Below, piece after piece: positions 1-6,276 of a stretch of 10,833 nt of DNA. The DNA lies in the NCBI GenBank assembly GCA_013152695.1, contig JAADFV010000182.1:1-10833 (forward strand). The letters run 5' to 3'. The DNA is from Chloroflexota bacterium (lineage in GTDB: Bacteria > Chloroflexota > Anaerolineae > J102). The notes beneath the pieces are model-generated. The model did no database searches. It saw only the letters and a list, made by a program, of their open reading frames with translations, and was not told the origin of the DNA. Both the position numbers and the translations under genes were made by a program. Position 1 is the stretch's first letter. Every line of letters starts with the position of its first letter.

Positions 1-42
1 CATCGGTGTGCAAATGCTCATGGCATCTGTTTCGATAAGGGA

Positions 43-77
43 ACGCTGATGACGCAGATTGAAGGGATGACGCTGAT
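43..77. repeat. Degenerate 9-base-period direct repeat (ACGCWGATN)
   Basis: ACGCTGAT at 43-50, ACGCAGAT at 52-59 and ACGCTGAT at 70-77 lie in register with a 9-base period; the missing unit at 61-69 (GAAGGGATG) is degenerate. Short-period intergenic arrays built on an AACGCNGAT core occur as dispersed repeats in many environmental bacteria (general recollection, not a database match). A purine-rich tract (78-122) follows, with a weak 7-bp inverted repeat AAAAGGA/TCCTTTT at 106-112 and 127-133. I see no gene in 1-190. Confidence 0.55.
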
Positions 78-133
78 CTGAAAAAGGGAACAAGGTGATA
101 AGGATAAAAGGAAAAAGGGGGGCGGCTCCTTTT

Positions 134-186
134 GTAAACCGGTAAACCAGAAAACCGGGACTTGACGCCCTGGTTTACGGGTTTAC
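134..186. repeat. Octamer-built inverted repeat, copy 1
   Basis: The left arm reads GTAAACCG, GTAAACCA, GAAAACCG (134-157), three units at an exact 8-base period. The right arm on the minus strand reads GTAAACCC (186-179) and GTAAACCA (178-171). Bases 134-150 pair with 170-186 with one mismatch in 17, leaving a 19-nt loop. It is the same family as the copy at 5460-5552. It lies downstream of the minus-strand sugar operon, so it could help end that transcript, but no U-tract follows directly on the minus strand and it is not a standard terminator. Confidence 0.75.
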
Positions 187-277
187 CGATTTCTTGGTCT
201 ACTGTTTCATGAGACAACTCGTCATGTTTCACGAACCTGATAACCCACAGCGACGTTGTTGCCTATTTTCATCGGTA

Positions 278-469
278 TCAGCGGGCCGCCGCCCATGTTG
301 CCTGGTCTGCCAATATTTTCCTGGCTTCGAGGGCCTGATAGGCGTCGAGCTTTCCCATGAACTCGACGCCATCAAAGCCCAGGGCACGCAGCCGTACGGC
401 GAGGTCGGCCAGGGGGTCTCCATAAATTCAGGTGCACACAGCAAAGTTGTGTCTCAATGTGCCATCCAT
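278..469 (-). pseudogene. Remnant of a sugar phosphate isomerase/epimerase
   Basis: Reading the minus strand from an ATG at 469 gives MDGTLRHNFAVCT, then a TGA stop (430-428), then in the same frame IYGDPLADLAVRLRALGF, DGVEFMGKLDAYQALEARK and ILADQATWAAAR up to TGA at 280-278. The pattern (FAVCT, an aromatic, then LxDLAxRLRALGFDGVE, then ILADQ) matches the start of the TIM-barrel sugar phosphate isomerase/epimerase family (AP-endonuclease-2 fold). In that family the position of the internal stop is commonly Trp, so one TGG-to-TGA change explains it. Only about 60 of the usual 250-300 residues remain, so the gene is also truncated. The ATG lies 7 nt past the stress-protein stop, as expected for the last gene of the sugar-uptake operon. 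Family assignment is from remembered motifs; the break is seen directly. Confidence 0.6.
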
Positions 470-476
470 TATCGAA

Positions 477-917
477 TCAACTTACAATAAGGCAGGCGAT
501 ATCAGTCATATTGAGGACATTTCGGGCGACGCTTCCGAGCAGACCCCCGCGCGGGCCTAGCCCACGATGTCCCAGGACAATCAGTGACACTGCCTGTTCG
601 TCGGCGTACTCGACAATTTTGGAAGCGGGATCGCCGACAACAAACAAGGCGTTGGCGGCCTGAAGGTTGGCCTTTGCCAGCTTGTCCTTGGCATCTTCGA
701 GAATGATCTCGGCCGAATCTTGCATGATTTCCATGCGTGATTCCTGTACTTCTCCCGCCTCGATCATTTCGATGATTTCTTTGGGTAAGGCCCAATTACG
801 TATGACATGAAGGAGATGGATCTCGCTGCCATGGATCGGCGCCAGTTCAATCACTGCTTCGAGGGCATGTGATGAGTAGGAGGAACCATCAAGGGTCAAT
901 AAAATTTTCTCGAACAT
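477..917 (-). CDS. Universal stress protein, UspA family
   Basis: 146 residues, the usual length for a single Usp domain. It begins FEKILLTLDGSSYSSHALEA, the first beta strand and nucleotide-contacting Asp of the Rossmann-like fold, continues with VGDPASKIVEYADEQAVSLIVLG, and ends with the glycine motif GHRGLGPRGGLLGSVARNVL. ATP-binding members normally have G-x2-G-x9-G-S/T; here the second spacer is 8 residues, one short. The start has GGAG eight bases upstream. It lies 85 nt after the ABC ATPase on the same strand and is probably the fourth gene of the operon, although a G-rich tract in the gap may limit read-through. Proteins of this family act in the cytoplasm as dimers in stress or energy adaptation; the role here is unknown. 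Confidence 0.93.
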   Translation of the reverse strand: MFEKILLTLDGSSYSSHALEAVIELAPIHGSEIHLLHVIRNWALPKEIIEMIEAGEVQESRMEIMQDSAEIILEDAKDKLAKANLQAANALFVVGDPASKIVEYADEQAVSLIVLGHRGLGPRGGLLGSVARNVLNMTDIACLIVS

Positions 918-959
918 GAATACACTCCAGTGTCAAATGTGAGGGTGGCAGGAGAGTGC

Positions 960-986
960 GGGGGCGAGGGGAAGGGCAGGGCAGGG
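960..986 (+). other. Putative G-quadruplex motif with five G-tracts
   Basis: The plus strand carries runs of 5, 4, 3, 3 and 3 G (960-964, 968-971, 974-976, 979-981, 984-986) with loops of 3, 2, 2 and 2 bases. This meets the usual G3+N1-7 rule with one spare tract. It lies between the ATPase stop and the stress-protein start. For these minus-strand genes the plus strand is the template, so a folded quadruplex would stand in the path of RNA polymerase, and the transcript itself would be C-rich. Folding is predicted from sequence only. Confidence 0.6.
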
Positions 987-1002
987 AAAAGCCGGAACGA
1001 TC

Positions 1003-1824
1003 TTATGCCGCGGCTGCAGCCGTTTCTTCTTCGTTGGTAACTTTGGCGAGTTCGTGACTCAACTGCTCGAGTTCAGCGCCTCCCGACATCATGGAGATCA
1101 TTTCCTCACGTGAGAGTTCGGCTTTGGTCCAGATACCCAATTGCCGGCCCCGTTTGAGAATGGTAAAGCGATCGCCAACCGGATAGGCGTGGTGGGGGTT
1201 GTGAGTGATGAAGATAACGCCAAGACCGCGTGCACGAGCCTGGGCGATGTAGCGCAATACTGTTCCTGCTTGTTTGACGCCCAATGCCGCTGTGGGCTCG
1301 TCGAGAATCAAAACTTTGGCACCAAAATAGACGGCACGAGCAATGGCAACAGATTGGCGCTCACCACCTGACAGTGTTCCTACGGGCTGTGCCGGGTCGC
1401 GAATATCGATACCCATTTTGTAGAGTTCTTCCCGTACCGTGCGATTGGCAAAGGTATGATCAAAGCGCTTGAGCAGCCCGCGGCCACGGGTGGGCTCGGA
1501 ACCGAGGAAGAAGTTACGGGAGACACTCATCAAGGGAATCATAGCCAGGTCCTGATATACGGTGGCAATACCCCGGTCCAAAGCGTCGCGCGGTGAATTG
1601 AAGCGTACTTCTTCGCCTTCGACGAACAATTGTCCTTCATTTTGCTGGTGGACCCCGGCAAATATTTTGATCAAAGTTGATTTGCCGGCACCATTGTCAC
1701 CCAGCAGGCACATGACTTCGCCTGCATGAATTTTGATGTTGATATCTTTGAGGGCAATGATGTTACCAAAATATTTGGAACCGTGACGAAGTTCCAGGAG
1801 AGGAGTTTTTCCATTTGTACTCAT
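1003..1824 (-). CDS. Sugar ABC importer ATP-binding protein (single domain)
   Basis: 273 residues: one nucleotide-binding domain that powers sugar import with the permease and lipoprotein upstream. Visible motifs are Walker [10 protein letters not shown] (42-50), Q-loop Gln91 in VYQDLA, signature LSGGE (151-155), Walker B VLILDEP (171-177) with the catalytic Glu176, and the H-loop His208. Most ribose-type importers have a two-domain RbsA ATPase of about 500 residues; this one has a single domain, as in the FrcA-type branch, and would work as a homodimer. The C-terminus ends in a Glu-rich then poly-Ala tail (EEETAAAAA). Its ATG overlaps the permease stop in a 4-bp ATGA, which implies translational coupling, and GGAG lies 8 nt upstream. 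The substrate cannot be told from the sequence. Confidence 0.95.
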   Translation of the reverse strand: MSTNGKTPLLELRHGSKYFGNIIALKDINIKIHAGEVMCLLGDNGAGKSTLIKIFAGVHQQNEGQLFVEGEEVRFNSPRDALDRGIATVYQDLAMIPLMSVSRNFFLGSEPTRGRGLLKRFDHTFANRTVREELYKMGIDIRDPAQPVGTLSGGERQSVAIARAVYFGAKVLILDEPTAALGVKQAGTVLRYIAQARARGLGVIFITHNPHHAYPVGDRFTILKRGRQLGIWTKAELSREEMISMMSGGAELEQLSHELAKVTNEEETAAAAA

Positions 1825-2873
1825 CGTCGTGTCTCCGCTGCCTTTTGGCGAATATAGTTATTGATTAAAACAGCAATCAGGAGCATAAAGCCCATGAAAA
1901 CCTGGAACCAATCGGCGTCGACGCCGGCAAAAACGATGCCCTGTTTGACGATTCCGAAGATGAGGGCGCCAAAAGCAGCCCCAACGACAGAGCCATAGCC
2001 GCCCGTAAGCAAGTTACCGCCAATCACAGCAGCGATGATGGCCTCGAATTCACTGCCGGTACCGCGGAGGGTGTCAGAGCCTGTGAAGGTGACGGCCTGG
2101 ATAGTTGCCAGAAGCCAGGCTGAAGCTGCGGTCATCATGAAGAGGATGATCTTGACACGGCGTACAGGCACGCCGACTTGCCGGGCTGCAACTTGAGAAC
2201 CACCCACACCGAAGATCCAGTTACCAAAATGGGTTTGCCTTAACAGATAAGCGCCCAGCACAACCAGGATCAGCCACCAAAAAATCGATACAGCAAATTT
2301 GGCATTGCCGATGAGGAGATCGCTGGAAAAGATGGCTTTGGCCGAGTTGTAGCCGACGGTATCGGCCAAGCCGCCGATTTGGGTACGCCCTGTGAGCAAA
2401 CGGGTCACACCGATGGTAAATCCCCGAAAGATGAATAAGGTAGCGAGGGTGATGATGAAGGAGGGAAGCTTGGTACGCATCACCATCCAGCCGTTAAAGT
2501 AGCCGATGGCCAGCGCCAATACCAAGGCAGCACCAATAGCGCCCCATAAGGGCCAACCAAATTGGACAGAAAGAACAGTAATCGTCATGCCGGCGGCACC
2601 AACAATGGAACCAATGGAAAGATCAAATTCTCCGCCGATCATCAACAAAGCAACTGTTACCGAGAGAATACCCAATTCTGCCGCTACTTCCAGATAGGTA
2701 GCAGCACCTTTTAGAGAAAGAAAACCCCTCTCACCAGCGACAATCGCAAAGAAAATCCACACAACAATGGTACCGGTTACGGCGCCAAGTTCCGGTCGAG
2801 TCAAGAGTCGTGTCACAAAACTGCGTTCAACAAGGCGTTCATCTTGTGACGGAGGAGCAGTTGTTGCTGTCAT
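1821..2873 (-). CDS. Sugar ABC importer permease, RbsC/FrcC type
   Basis: 350 residues, an integral membrane subunit of the BPD_transp_2 group that forms the sugar channel as a homodimer. It has 8-10 hydrophobic stretches and the family motifs [10 protein letters not shown] (80-89) and [20 protein letters not shown] (127-146), the counterparts of the GGIDLSVGS and NGLLVT-x-LPAFIVTL motifs of RbsC. The reading frame stays open to an ATG at 2927, but that start has no Shine-Dalgarno and its first codons are one arm of a perfect hairpin. The ATG at 2873 has GGGAG eight bases upstream and gives a normal N-terminus, so I chose it. The gene follows the binding protein after 69 nt and overlaps the ATPase start by 4 bp. 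Confidence 0.95.
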   Translation of the reverse strand: MTATTAPPSQDERLVERSFVTRLLTRPELGAVTGTIVVWIFFAIVAGERGFLSLKGAATYLEVAAELGILSVTVALLMIGGEFDLSIGSIVGAAGMTITVLSVQFGWPLWGAIGAALVLALAIGYFNGWMVMRTKLPSFIITLATLFIFRGFTIGVTRLLTGRTQIGGLADTVGYNSAKAIFSSDLLIGNAKFAVSIFWWLILVVLGAYLLRQTHFGNWIFGVGGSQVAARQVGVPVRRVKIILFMMTAASAWLLATIQAVTFTGSDTLRGTGSEFEAIIAAVIGGNLLTGGYGSVVGAAFGALIFGIVKQGIVFAGVDADWFQVFMGFMLLIAVLINNYIRQKAAETRR

Positions 2874-2893
2874 TGTGCGCACTCCCAAAATAG

Positions 2894-2926
2894 TGGCCAG
2901 AGTCGCCTTGCTAACGACTCTGGCCA
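2894..2926 (-). promoter_or_regulatory. Intercistronic perfect 12-bp hairpin
   Basis: TGGCCAGAGTCG (2894-2905) is perfectly complementary to CGACTCTGGCCA (2915-2926), with a 9-nt loop. It fills the gap between the binding-protein stop and the permease ribosome-binding site. No U-run follows on the minus strand, so it is not a plain intrinsic terminator. By analogy with malE-malF-type operons, such a hairpin can protect the upstream binding-protein message from 3' exonucleases and lower expression of the membrane subunits. That role is inferred. Confidence 0.75.
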
Positions 2927-2942
2927 TGAAGAATGAAGCGGT

Positions 2943-3977
2943 TTAGCGGGTGCCGGCCTTGGAAAGTTCGATAATCTGGGCGGCATTATCCTTGGTGACG
3001 AAGCCGGGGCCTGTGAGAATGACTTTGCTACCCGGTGTATTCAGGTTATCCTTGTAAAGGGTGAGGAATACGATGGGCAGGTAGCCCTGCATGTACTGCT
3101 GCTGGTCGATGGCAAAGAGCATGTCGCCATCACGAACAGCTTCGAGCACCTCGGGTGAGAGATCGAAGGTAGCCAGCTTGATCTTACCCAGGAGGCCTTC
3201 CTCGCGCAGTCCCTTCAGGGCAGGGGTGGCGCCGGTCGGGCCCAGTGTGAGCACGCCATCGACATCAGGATCGCTCGTGAGGGCAGCAATGATGCGCTGT
3301 TGTGCCTGAGTAGGATTGGCCAGCTCGACAGCCACAACACTTGATTCGATGCCCTTTTCGGCCAAAGCATCGGCGAAGCCCTGGCAGCGCAGGTCCAAAG
3401 CAACATTACCAACTTCCTGGTTGACACAGATGGCTTTGTGGATGCCCGCCTCGGCCATGCGCTTACCACCACCATAGCCAGCCTCGTATTCTGTCTGGCC
3501 CACATGGGCGATGACACCCAGGCTTTCGGCCACATCACTACCCGAGTTCATCGAGAAGACGGGAATGCCGGCGGCAACAGCCGCTTTAATGGAGGGGCCC
3601 AAAGCATCGGGATCGGGAATCGAGACGACGAGACCGTCGGGATTGGAGGCAACAGCGGCATCAATGAGCTGGGCCATTTCCACCATATCGAATGTACCTG
3701 GAGCCTGGTACTCGACCTTGACTCCCATGTCCTTGGCCGCCTGGTCAACACCACGTTTTACGACTGACCAGAAGGGATCTGATGCCTGACCGTGGGAGAC
3801 AACAACGAAACGATAACCTCTTTCTCCTTCGGCGGCGGGAGCAGCGCCGCTAGCTTCTGTCGGTGCCTGTGTGGCGGCTTGTTCTGGGGCAGCAGGCTGT
3901 TGGGGGGCGCAGGCCGCCAGCGCGACAAGGGCTAGAGTCAATACAGCAATGGCAATCAAAAGGTTCTTGCGAGACAT
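2943..3977 (-). CDS. Sugar-binding lipoprotein of the ABC importer
   Basis: 344 residues, of the periplasmic-binding-protein type I fold (Peripla_BP_4 / ribose-binding-like). The N-terminus is a lipoprotein signal: basic MSRK, a hydrophobic core, then lipobox LAAC with Cys23, followed by a Pro/Ala/Gln/Thr-rich linker to about residue 52. The mature domain starts at [20 protein letters not shown] and shows [27 protein letters not shown] and [10 protein letters not shown], the alternating strand-loop pattern of this fold. A start at 3989 is possible, but the ATG at 3977 has a strong GGAGG (3983-3987) five bases upstream. First gene of the transport operon and probably its most highly expressed; it captures the sugar outside the membrane and passes it to the permease. 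Likely ligands are a pentose, hexose or polyol; the sequence does not decide. Confidence 0.95.
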   Translation of the reverse strand: MSRKNLLIAIAVLTLALVALAACAPQQPAAPEQAATQAPTEASGAAPAAEGERGYRFVVVSHGQASDPFWSVVKRGVDQAAKDMGVKVEYQAPGTFDMVEMAQLIDAAVASNPDGLVVSIPDPDALGPSIKAAVAAGIPVFSMNSGSDVAESLGVIAHVGQTEYEAGYGGGKRMAEAGIHKAICVNQEVGNVALDLRCQGFADALAEKGIESSVVAVELANPTQAQQRIIAALTSDPDVDGVLTLGPTGATPALKGLREEGLLGKIKLATFDLSPEVLEAVRDGDMLFAIDQQQYMQGYLPIVFLTLYKDNLNTPGSKVILTGPGFVTKDNAAQIIELSKAGTR

Positions 3978-4040
3978 GTGATCCTCCATTCGGATGATAA
4001 AGAAAGGGTTTAACTGGGATTGATATTTAAAATGTTCTGA

Positions 4041-4061
4041 TTATGTCATAGACCTCCTTTC
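4041..4061 (-). other. Strong Shine-Dalgarno with a two-codon ORF in the operon leader
   Basis: On the minus strand GAAAGGAGGT (4061-4052), a long match to the anti-Shine-Dalgarno sequence, is followed two bases later by ATG ACA TAA (4049-4041). It lies 63 nt upstream of the binding-protein start. No longer frame begins here. It may be a ribosome standby site, a minimal leader ORF, or the trace of a lost gene start. Confidence 0.35.
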
Positions 4062-4148
4062 TGTTTGTGGGGTGTCGGCACACTTGTAGGAAAGCGCCGA
4101 ACATTGAGTTGTTAAACAGGCAAACAAAACACGTCCATGCGGGTGTAT

Positions 4149-4156
4149 TAACGTTA
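4149..4156. promoter_or_regulatory. Candidate LacI-family operator
   Basis: TAACGTTA is an 8-bp perfect palindrome with the central CG step typical of LacI/GalR operators. It lies just past the lacI-type stop and upstream of the binding-protein gene, where an operator for the local regulator would be expected. It is short. A weaker, differently spaced half-site pair ATTAAC-CT-GTTGAT lies upstream of the regulator at 5279-5292. I found no convincing -35/-10 pair for the operon in 3990-4159. Confidence 0.35.
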
Positions 4157-4159
4157 TAT

Positions 4160-5170
4160 TTATTCTTTATCCCATGGTCGTGCTGTTTGGCGAATGATAA
4201 GCTCGCAAGGAAATATACGATCTTTGGTCTCTTTACCATCAATCAGTTGTAGAATCATTTCCATTGCGGCGTAACCCATGGCTTCTCGTGGTTGGCGTAC
4301 AGACGTTAGTGGCGGGGTCACGAATTCTGTGAGGAAGACATCATCGAAGCCGACAAGGCTGAGCTGAGAAGGGATATCGACATTGTGCTGCCTTGCTGCC
4401 ATCATCACACCTATGGCTGTCATATCATTATAGGTTAGGATAGCCGAAGGCTGCACTTTTATCAATTGCTCGAATCCTTCACGTCCCGCTTCGATGTCGT
4501 TAGGGGCAGATGGGGTCGTGATGAGCTCAGAATCAGGGACAAGGTGAGCGGCCCGTAATGCCTGACAGTAGCCCTGAAAACGTCGCTGTGAGGAGTAAGG
4601 ACGACGCTCGGAACCGATATAGCCGATACGTGTATGCCCCAACCTGAGCAGATATTGCACAGCTTGGCGTGCTCCCCCAATCTCATCAGAAGCCACAGAG
4701 TGAATATAATCCCCTTCGCCCTGGTTATTGATAAGCACAACCGGCACGTGAATATCATCGAGATAAGTACTGTATAATTCTCCCAGGCGAGAAGCGGTCA
4801 CGATGATGGCATCGACACGGCGTTGTCGAAATGTGTTGACGACGGTTAATTCTCGCTCAGGGTTACTGTGCGAAGAGCTCAGAAAAACGCTGTAACCGGC
4901 ATCGAGGGCCGCTTGTTCGATACCAGCGACAATGTCAGAGACAAAAGGATCGGCAATGGTGGTAACAACAACGCCAATGGTGTGGGTGCGACCCATAACG
5001 AGACTTCGTGCCTGGGCATCAGGGGCATAGCCCATTTCTTCTGCCAATTTCAGGATACGGTCTCGCGTGCTTGCTCGCATCCGCCCCCGATCATGCAGAG
5101 CGCGGCTTACTGTGGAATGGCTAACACCGGCAGCAGCAGCAATATCTTTGATGGATACCCTTTTACTCAT
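4160..5170 (-). CDS. LacI-family transcriptional regulator
   Basis: 336 residues, the usual family length. The N-terminal helix-turn-helix reads SIKDIAAAAGVSHSTVSRAL (6-25), followed by the hinge-helix region YAPDAQARSL (48-57; family consensus Y-x-PN-x-x-ARSL, so Asp replaces Asn here). The rest (about 62-330) is a sugar-binding-protein-like effector domain, with HTIGVVVTTIADPFVSDIVA, RLGHTRIGYIG and SLVGFDD as landmarks. It probably represses the sugar importer directly downstream and is released by the imported sugar or its phosphate. It is transcribed in the same direction as the importer with a 182-nt gap, so read-through is possible. The GAGGGG Shine-Dalgarno lies in a small hairpin (5177-5193). 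Confidence 0.95.
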   Translation of the reverse strand: MSKRVSIKDIAAAAGVSHSTVSRALHDRGRMRASTRDRILKLAEEMGYAPDAQARSLVMGRTHTIGVVVTTIADPFVSDIVAGIEQAALDAGYSVFLSSSHSNPERELTVVNTFRQRRVDAIIVTASRLGELYSTYLDDIHVPVVLINNQGEGDYIHSVASDEIGGARQAVQYLLRLGHTRIGYIGSERRPYSSQRRFQGYCQALRAAHLVPDSELITTPSAPNDIEAGREGFEQLIKVQPSAILTYNDMTAIGVMMAARQHNVDIPSQLSLVGFDDVFLTEFVTPPLTSVRQPREAMGYAAMEMILQLIDGKETKDRIFPCELIIRQTARPWDKE

Positions 5171-5176
5171 ACGGAC

Positions 5177-5193
5177 CCCTCAACCTTTGAGGG
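5177..5193 (-). promoter_or_regulatory. Hairpin covering the regulator's ribosome-binding site
   Basis: CCCTCAA (5177-5183) and TTGAGGG (5187-5193) are perfect complements with a 3-nt loop. On the minus strand the 3' arm contains GAGGG of the only plausible Shine-Dalgarno for the LacI-family gene (start 5170). The stem would partly hide the site and keep repressor synthesis low. Structure seen; effect inferred. Confidence 0.45.
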
Positions 5194-5459
5194 AAAGACC
5201 ATTATTTTGGCCGTGTGAGTGAAAAAGCAGGACTGTGCAGGTCTAAGCCCCGGTGATCGTGCGCAATTCTGCATAATCATTAACCTGTTGATTGCTTGAT
5301 AGGTGACTTGTCAAGAACAAGAGAGTGAAAACGGATGTTTTTGTGTTGGAATCCCGTAAGATGAAGTGGGCAAACGTGTGCTCGCCGGGTGAGTACCAGT
5401 ATAGCAAGAGCAAAAAGGCTTGTCAAGAGGGAAAAATATTTTCTGCGCACAGACCATCC

Positions 5460-5552
5460 GTAACCCGGAAAACCTGTAAACCGGAAAACCGGGAAAAGAC
5501 GGCGCCGCCTCCAACCGGCCTGGTTTTCTGGGTTACTGGTTTACAGGGTTAC
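5460..5552. repeat. Octamer-built inverted repeat, copy 2 (4+4 units)
   Basis: The left arm is four octamers in exact register: GTAACCCG, GAAAACCT, GTAAACCG, GAAAACCG (5460-5491). The right arm read on the minus strand is GTAACCCT, GTAAACCA, GTAACCCA, GAAAACCA (5552-5521). The arms are 32 bases each with 26 of 32 positions pairing, around a 29-nt GC-rich loop. It belongs to the same family as 134-186. It sits in the 523-nt gap between divergent genes, so it cannot be a terminator for either. The rest of this gap (5194-5459) holds no gene and no promoter pair I would defend for the regulator. Confidence 0.8.
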
Positions 5553-5625
5553 TGTGCTGCGGGTCTACATTGATACCAAACTGTGTCCCATTTACGGAGC
5601 AGAAACATTCTCTTCCTCTGATACC

Positions 5626-5655
5626 TTGGCGTGAAGCGTGTTCTGGCGTTACAAT
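5626..5655 (+). promoter_or_regulatory. Predicted sigma70-type promoter for the membrane-protein gene
   Basis: TTGGCG (5626-5631), an 18-nt spacer, then TACAAT (5650-5655). Transcription would start near 5662, giving a leader of about 30 nt before the ATG at 5694. Confidence 0.5.
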
Positions 5656-5693
5656 AATGCCCGTTACCAAAATGCATGGAGGATCTTAATACG

Positions 5694-6152
5694 ATGCATC
5701 TTTTCAAACCTACCGTTTCTCGCCATTGGCTTTTTGCCCTTGCTGGTTTTATGTGGTCTGCTGTGGGCCTGATGTTGCTCTGGCGGGCCGGCAACTGGTT
5801 GTCGGTGATGTCGCCCCTCTGGGCGGGAGGCATTGCTCTTGCCGGTGTTTTTCTTGCCCTGGCTGTTTATTATTTTATGTTTACCAAAACTGTAACGAAG
5901 AATATCCGCCGTCTCTACACTTTACCCGAGCATGTCTGTCTTTTTGCCTTCAATTCTCCCAAAGGTTACGTTCTCGTCTTTTTCATGATTGCTTTGGGGA
6001 TCACTCTACGACACTCATCCCTTCACCGGGGCATACTCGCCCTAGTTTACGTTGCCATGGGAGGGGCTTTGCTACTGGCCAGCTTCCATTTTTATCGACA
6101 TATAGGGCAGAACCAGCTGCAAGTGCAGATCTATGAGCAAGAGGAGAATTGA
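5694..6152 (+). CDS. Four-helix integral membrane protein of unknown function
   Basis: 152 residues with four hydrophobic segments: about 10-30 (WLFALAGFMWSAVGLMLLW), 40-63 (SPLWAGGIALAGVFLALAVY), 90-105 (GYVLVFFMIALGITLR) and 112-130 (GILALVYVAMGGALLLASFH). Between segments two and three lies a basic loop, TKTVTKNIRRLYTLPEHVCL. The spacing of WSAVGLMLLWRA, the KNIxRLxxLPE loop with Cys, MIALGITLRHS and GGALLLASxHFY resembles conserved hypothetical membrane proteins I recall from several phyla, with no known function. The start at 5694 was chosen because GGAGG lies at 5678-5682; an in-frame ATG at 5676 overlaps that site and has none of its own. The following peptidase is on the same strand 124 nt away but seems to have its own promoter. 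Confidence 0.8.
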   Translation: MHLFKPTVSRHWLFALAGFMWSAVGLMLLWRAGNWLSVMSPLWAGGIALAGVFLALAVYYFMFTKTVTKNIRRLYTLPEHVCLFAFNSPKGYVLVFFMIALGITLRHSSLHRGILALVYVAMGGALLLASFHFYRHIGQNQLQVQIYEQEEN

Positions 6153-6174
6153 AGCATATTCATTCTTCACTGTT

Positions 6175-6204
6175 TTGACATCTCGATTGTCCTGCTTCGA
6201 TATG
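6175..6204 (+). promoter_or_regulatory. Possible promoter for the peptidase gene
   Basis: A perfect -35 hexamer TTGACA (6175-6180) is followed after 18 nt by GATATG (6199-6204), a weak -10. It lies in the 124-nt gap before the peptidase. Confidence 0.35.
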
Positions 6205-6276
6205 CCGTAGGGTAGGCAACATCGCCTCTCGCGGCACAAAGTTTGTATTTTGGCCGACACCCAAGGAGACCTCTCT

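Noticed and set aside
134..186. Intrinsic terminator for the sugar operon.
   Set aside because: No U-tract follows the stem directly on the minus strand, and the same element recurs between divergent genes where no terminator is expected.
222..296. Short minus-strand frame MGGGPLIPMKIGNNVAVGYQ... next to the isomerase remnant, possibly a frameshifted continuation of it.
   Set aside because: It does not resemble the isomerase family after the ILADQ segment, has only 24 codons, and no independent start signal. Too short to support.
2874..2927. N-terminal extension of the permease from the ATG at 2927.
   Set aside because: These codons are the arms of a perfect hairpin and there is no Shine-Dalgarno before 2927, whereas 2873 has a good one.
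5460..5552. CRISPR array or insertion-sequence end.
   Set aside because: Units are 8 bases without spacers, the arms are inverted, and no transposase or target-site duplication is visible.
5325..5573. 82-codon plus-strand frame running through the octamer repeat.
   Set aside because: Its sequence is dictated by the repeat units, it has no family-like pattern, and no ribosome-binding site fits.
6250..6276. TTG start nine codons before the peptidase ATG.
   Set aside because: The AGGAG site at 6264-6268 lies inside this stretch and is placed correctly for the ATG at 6277.
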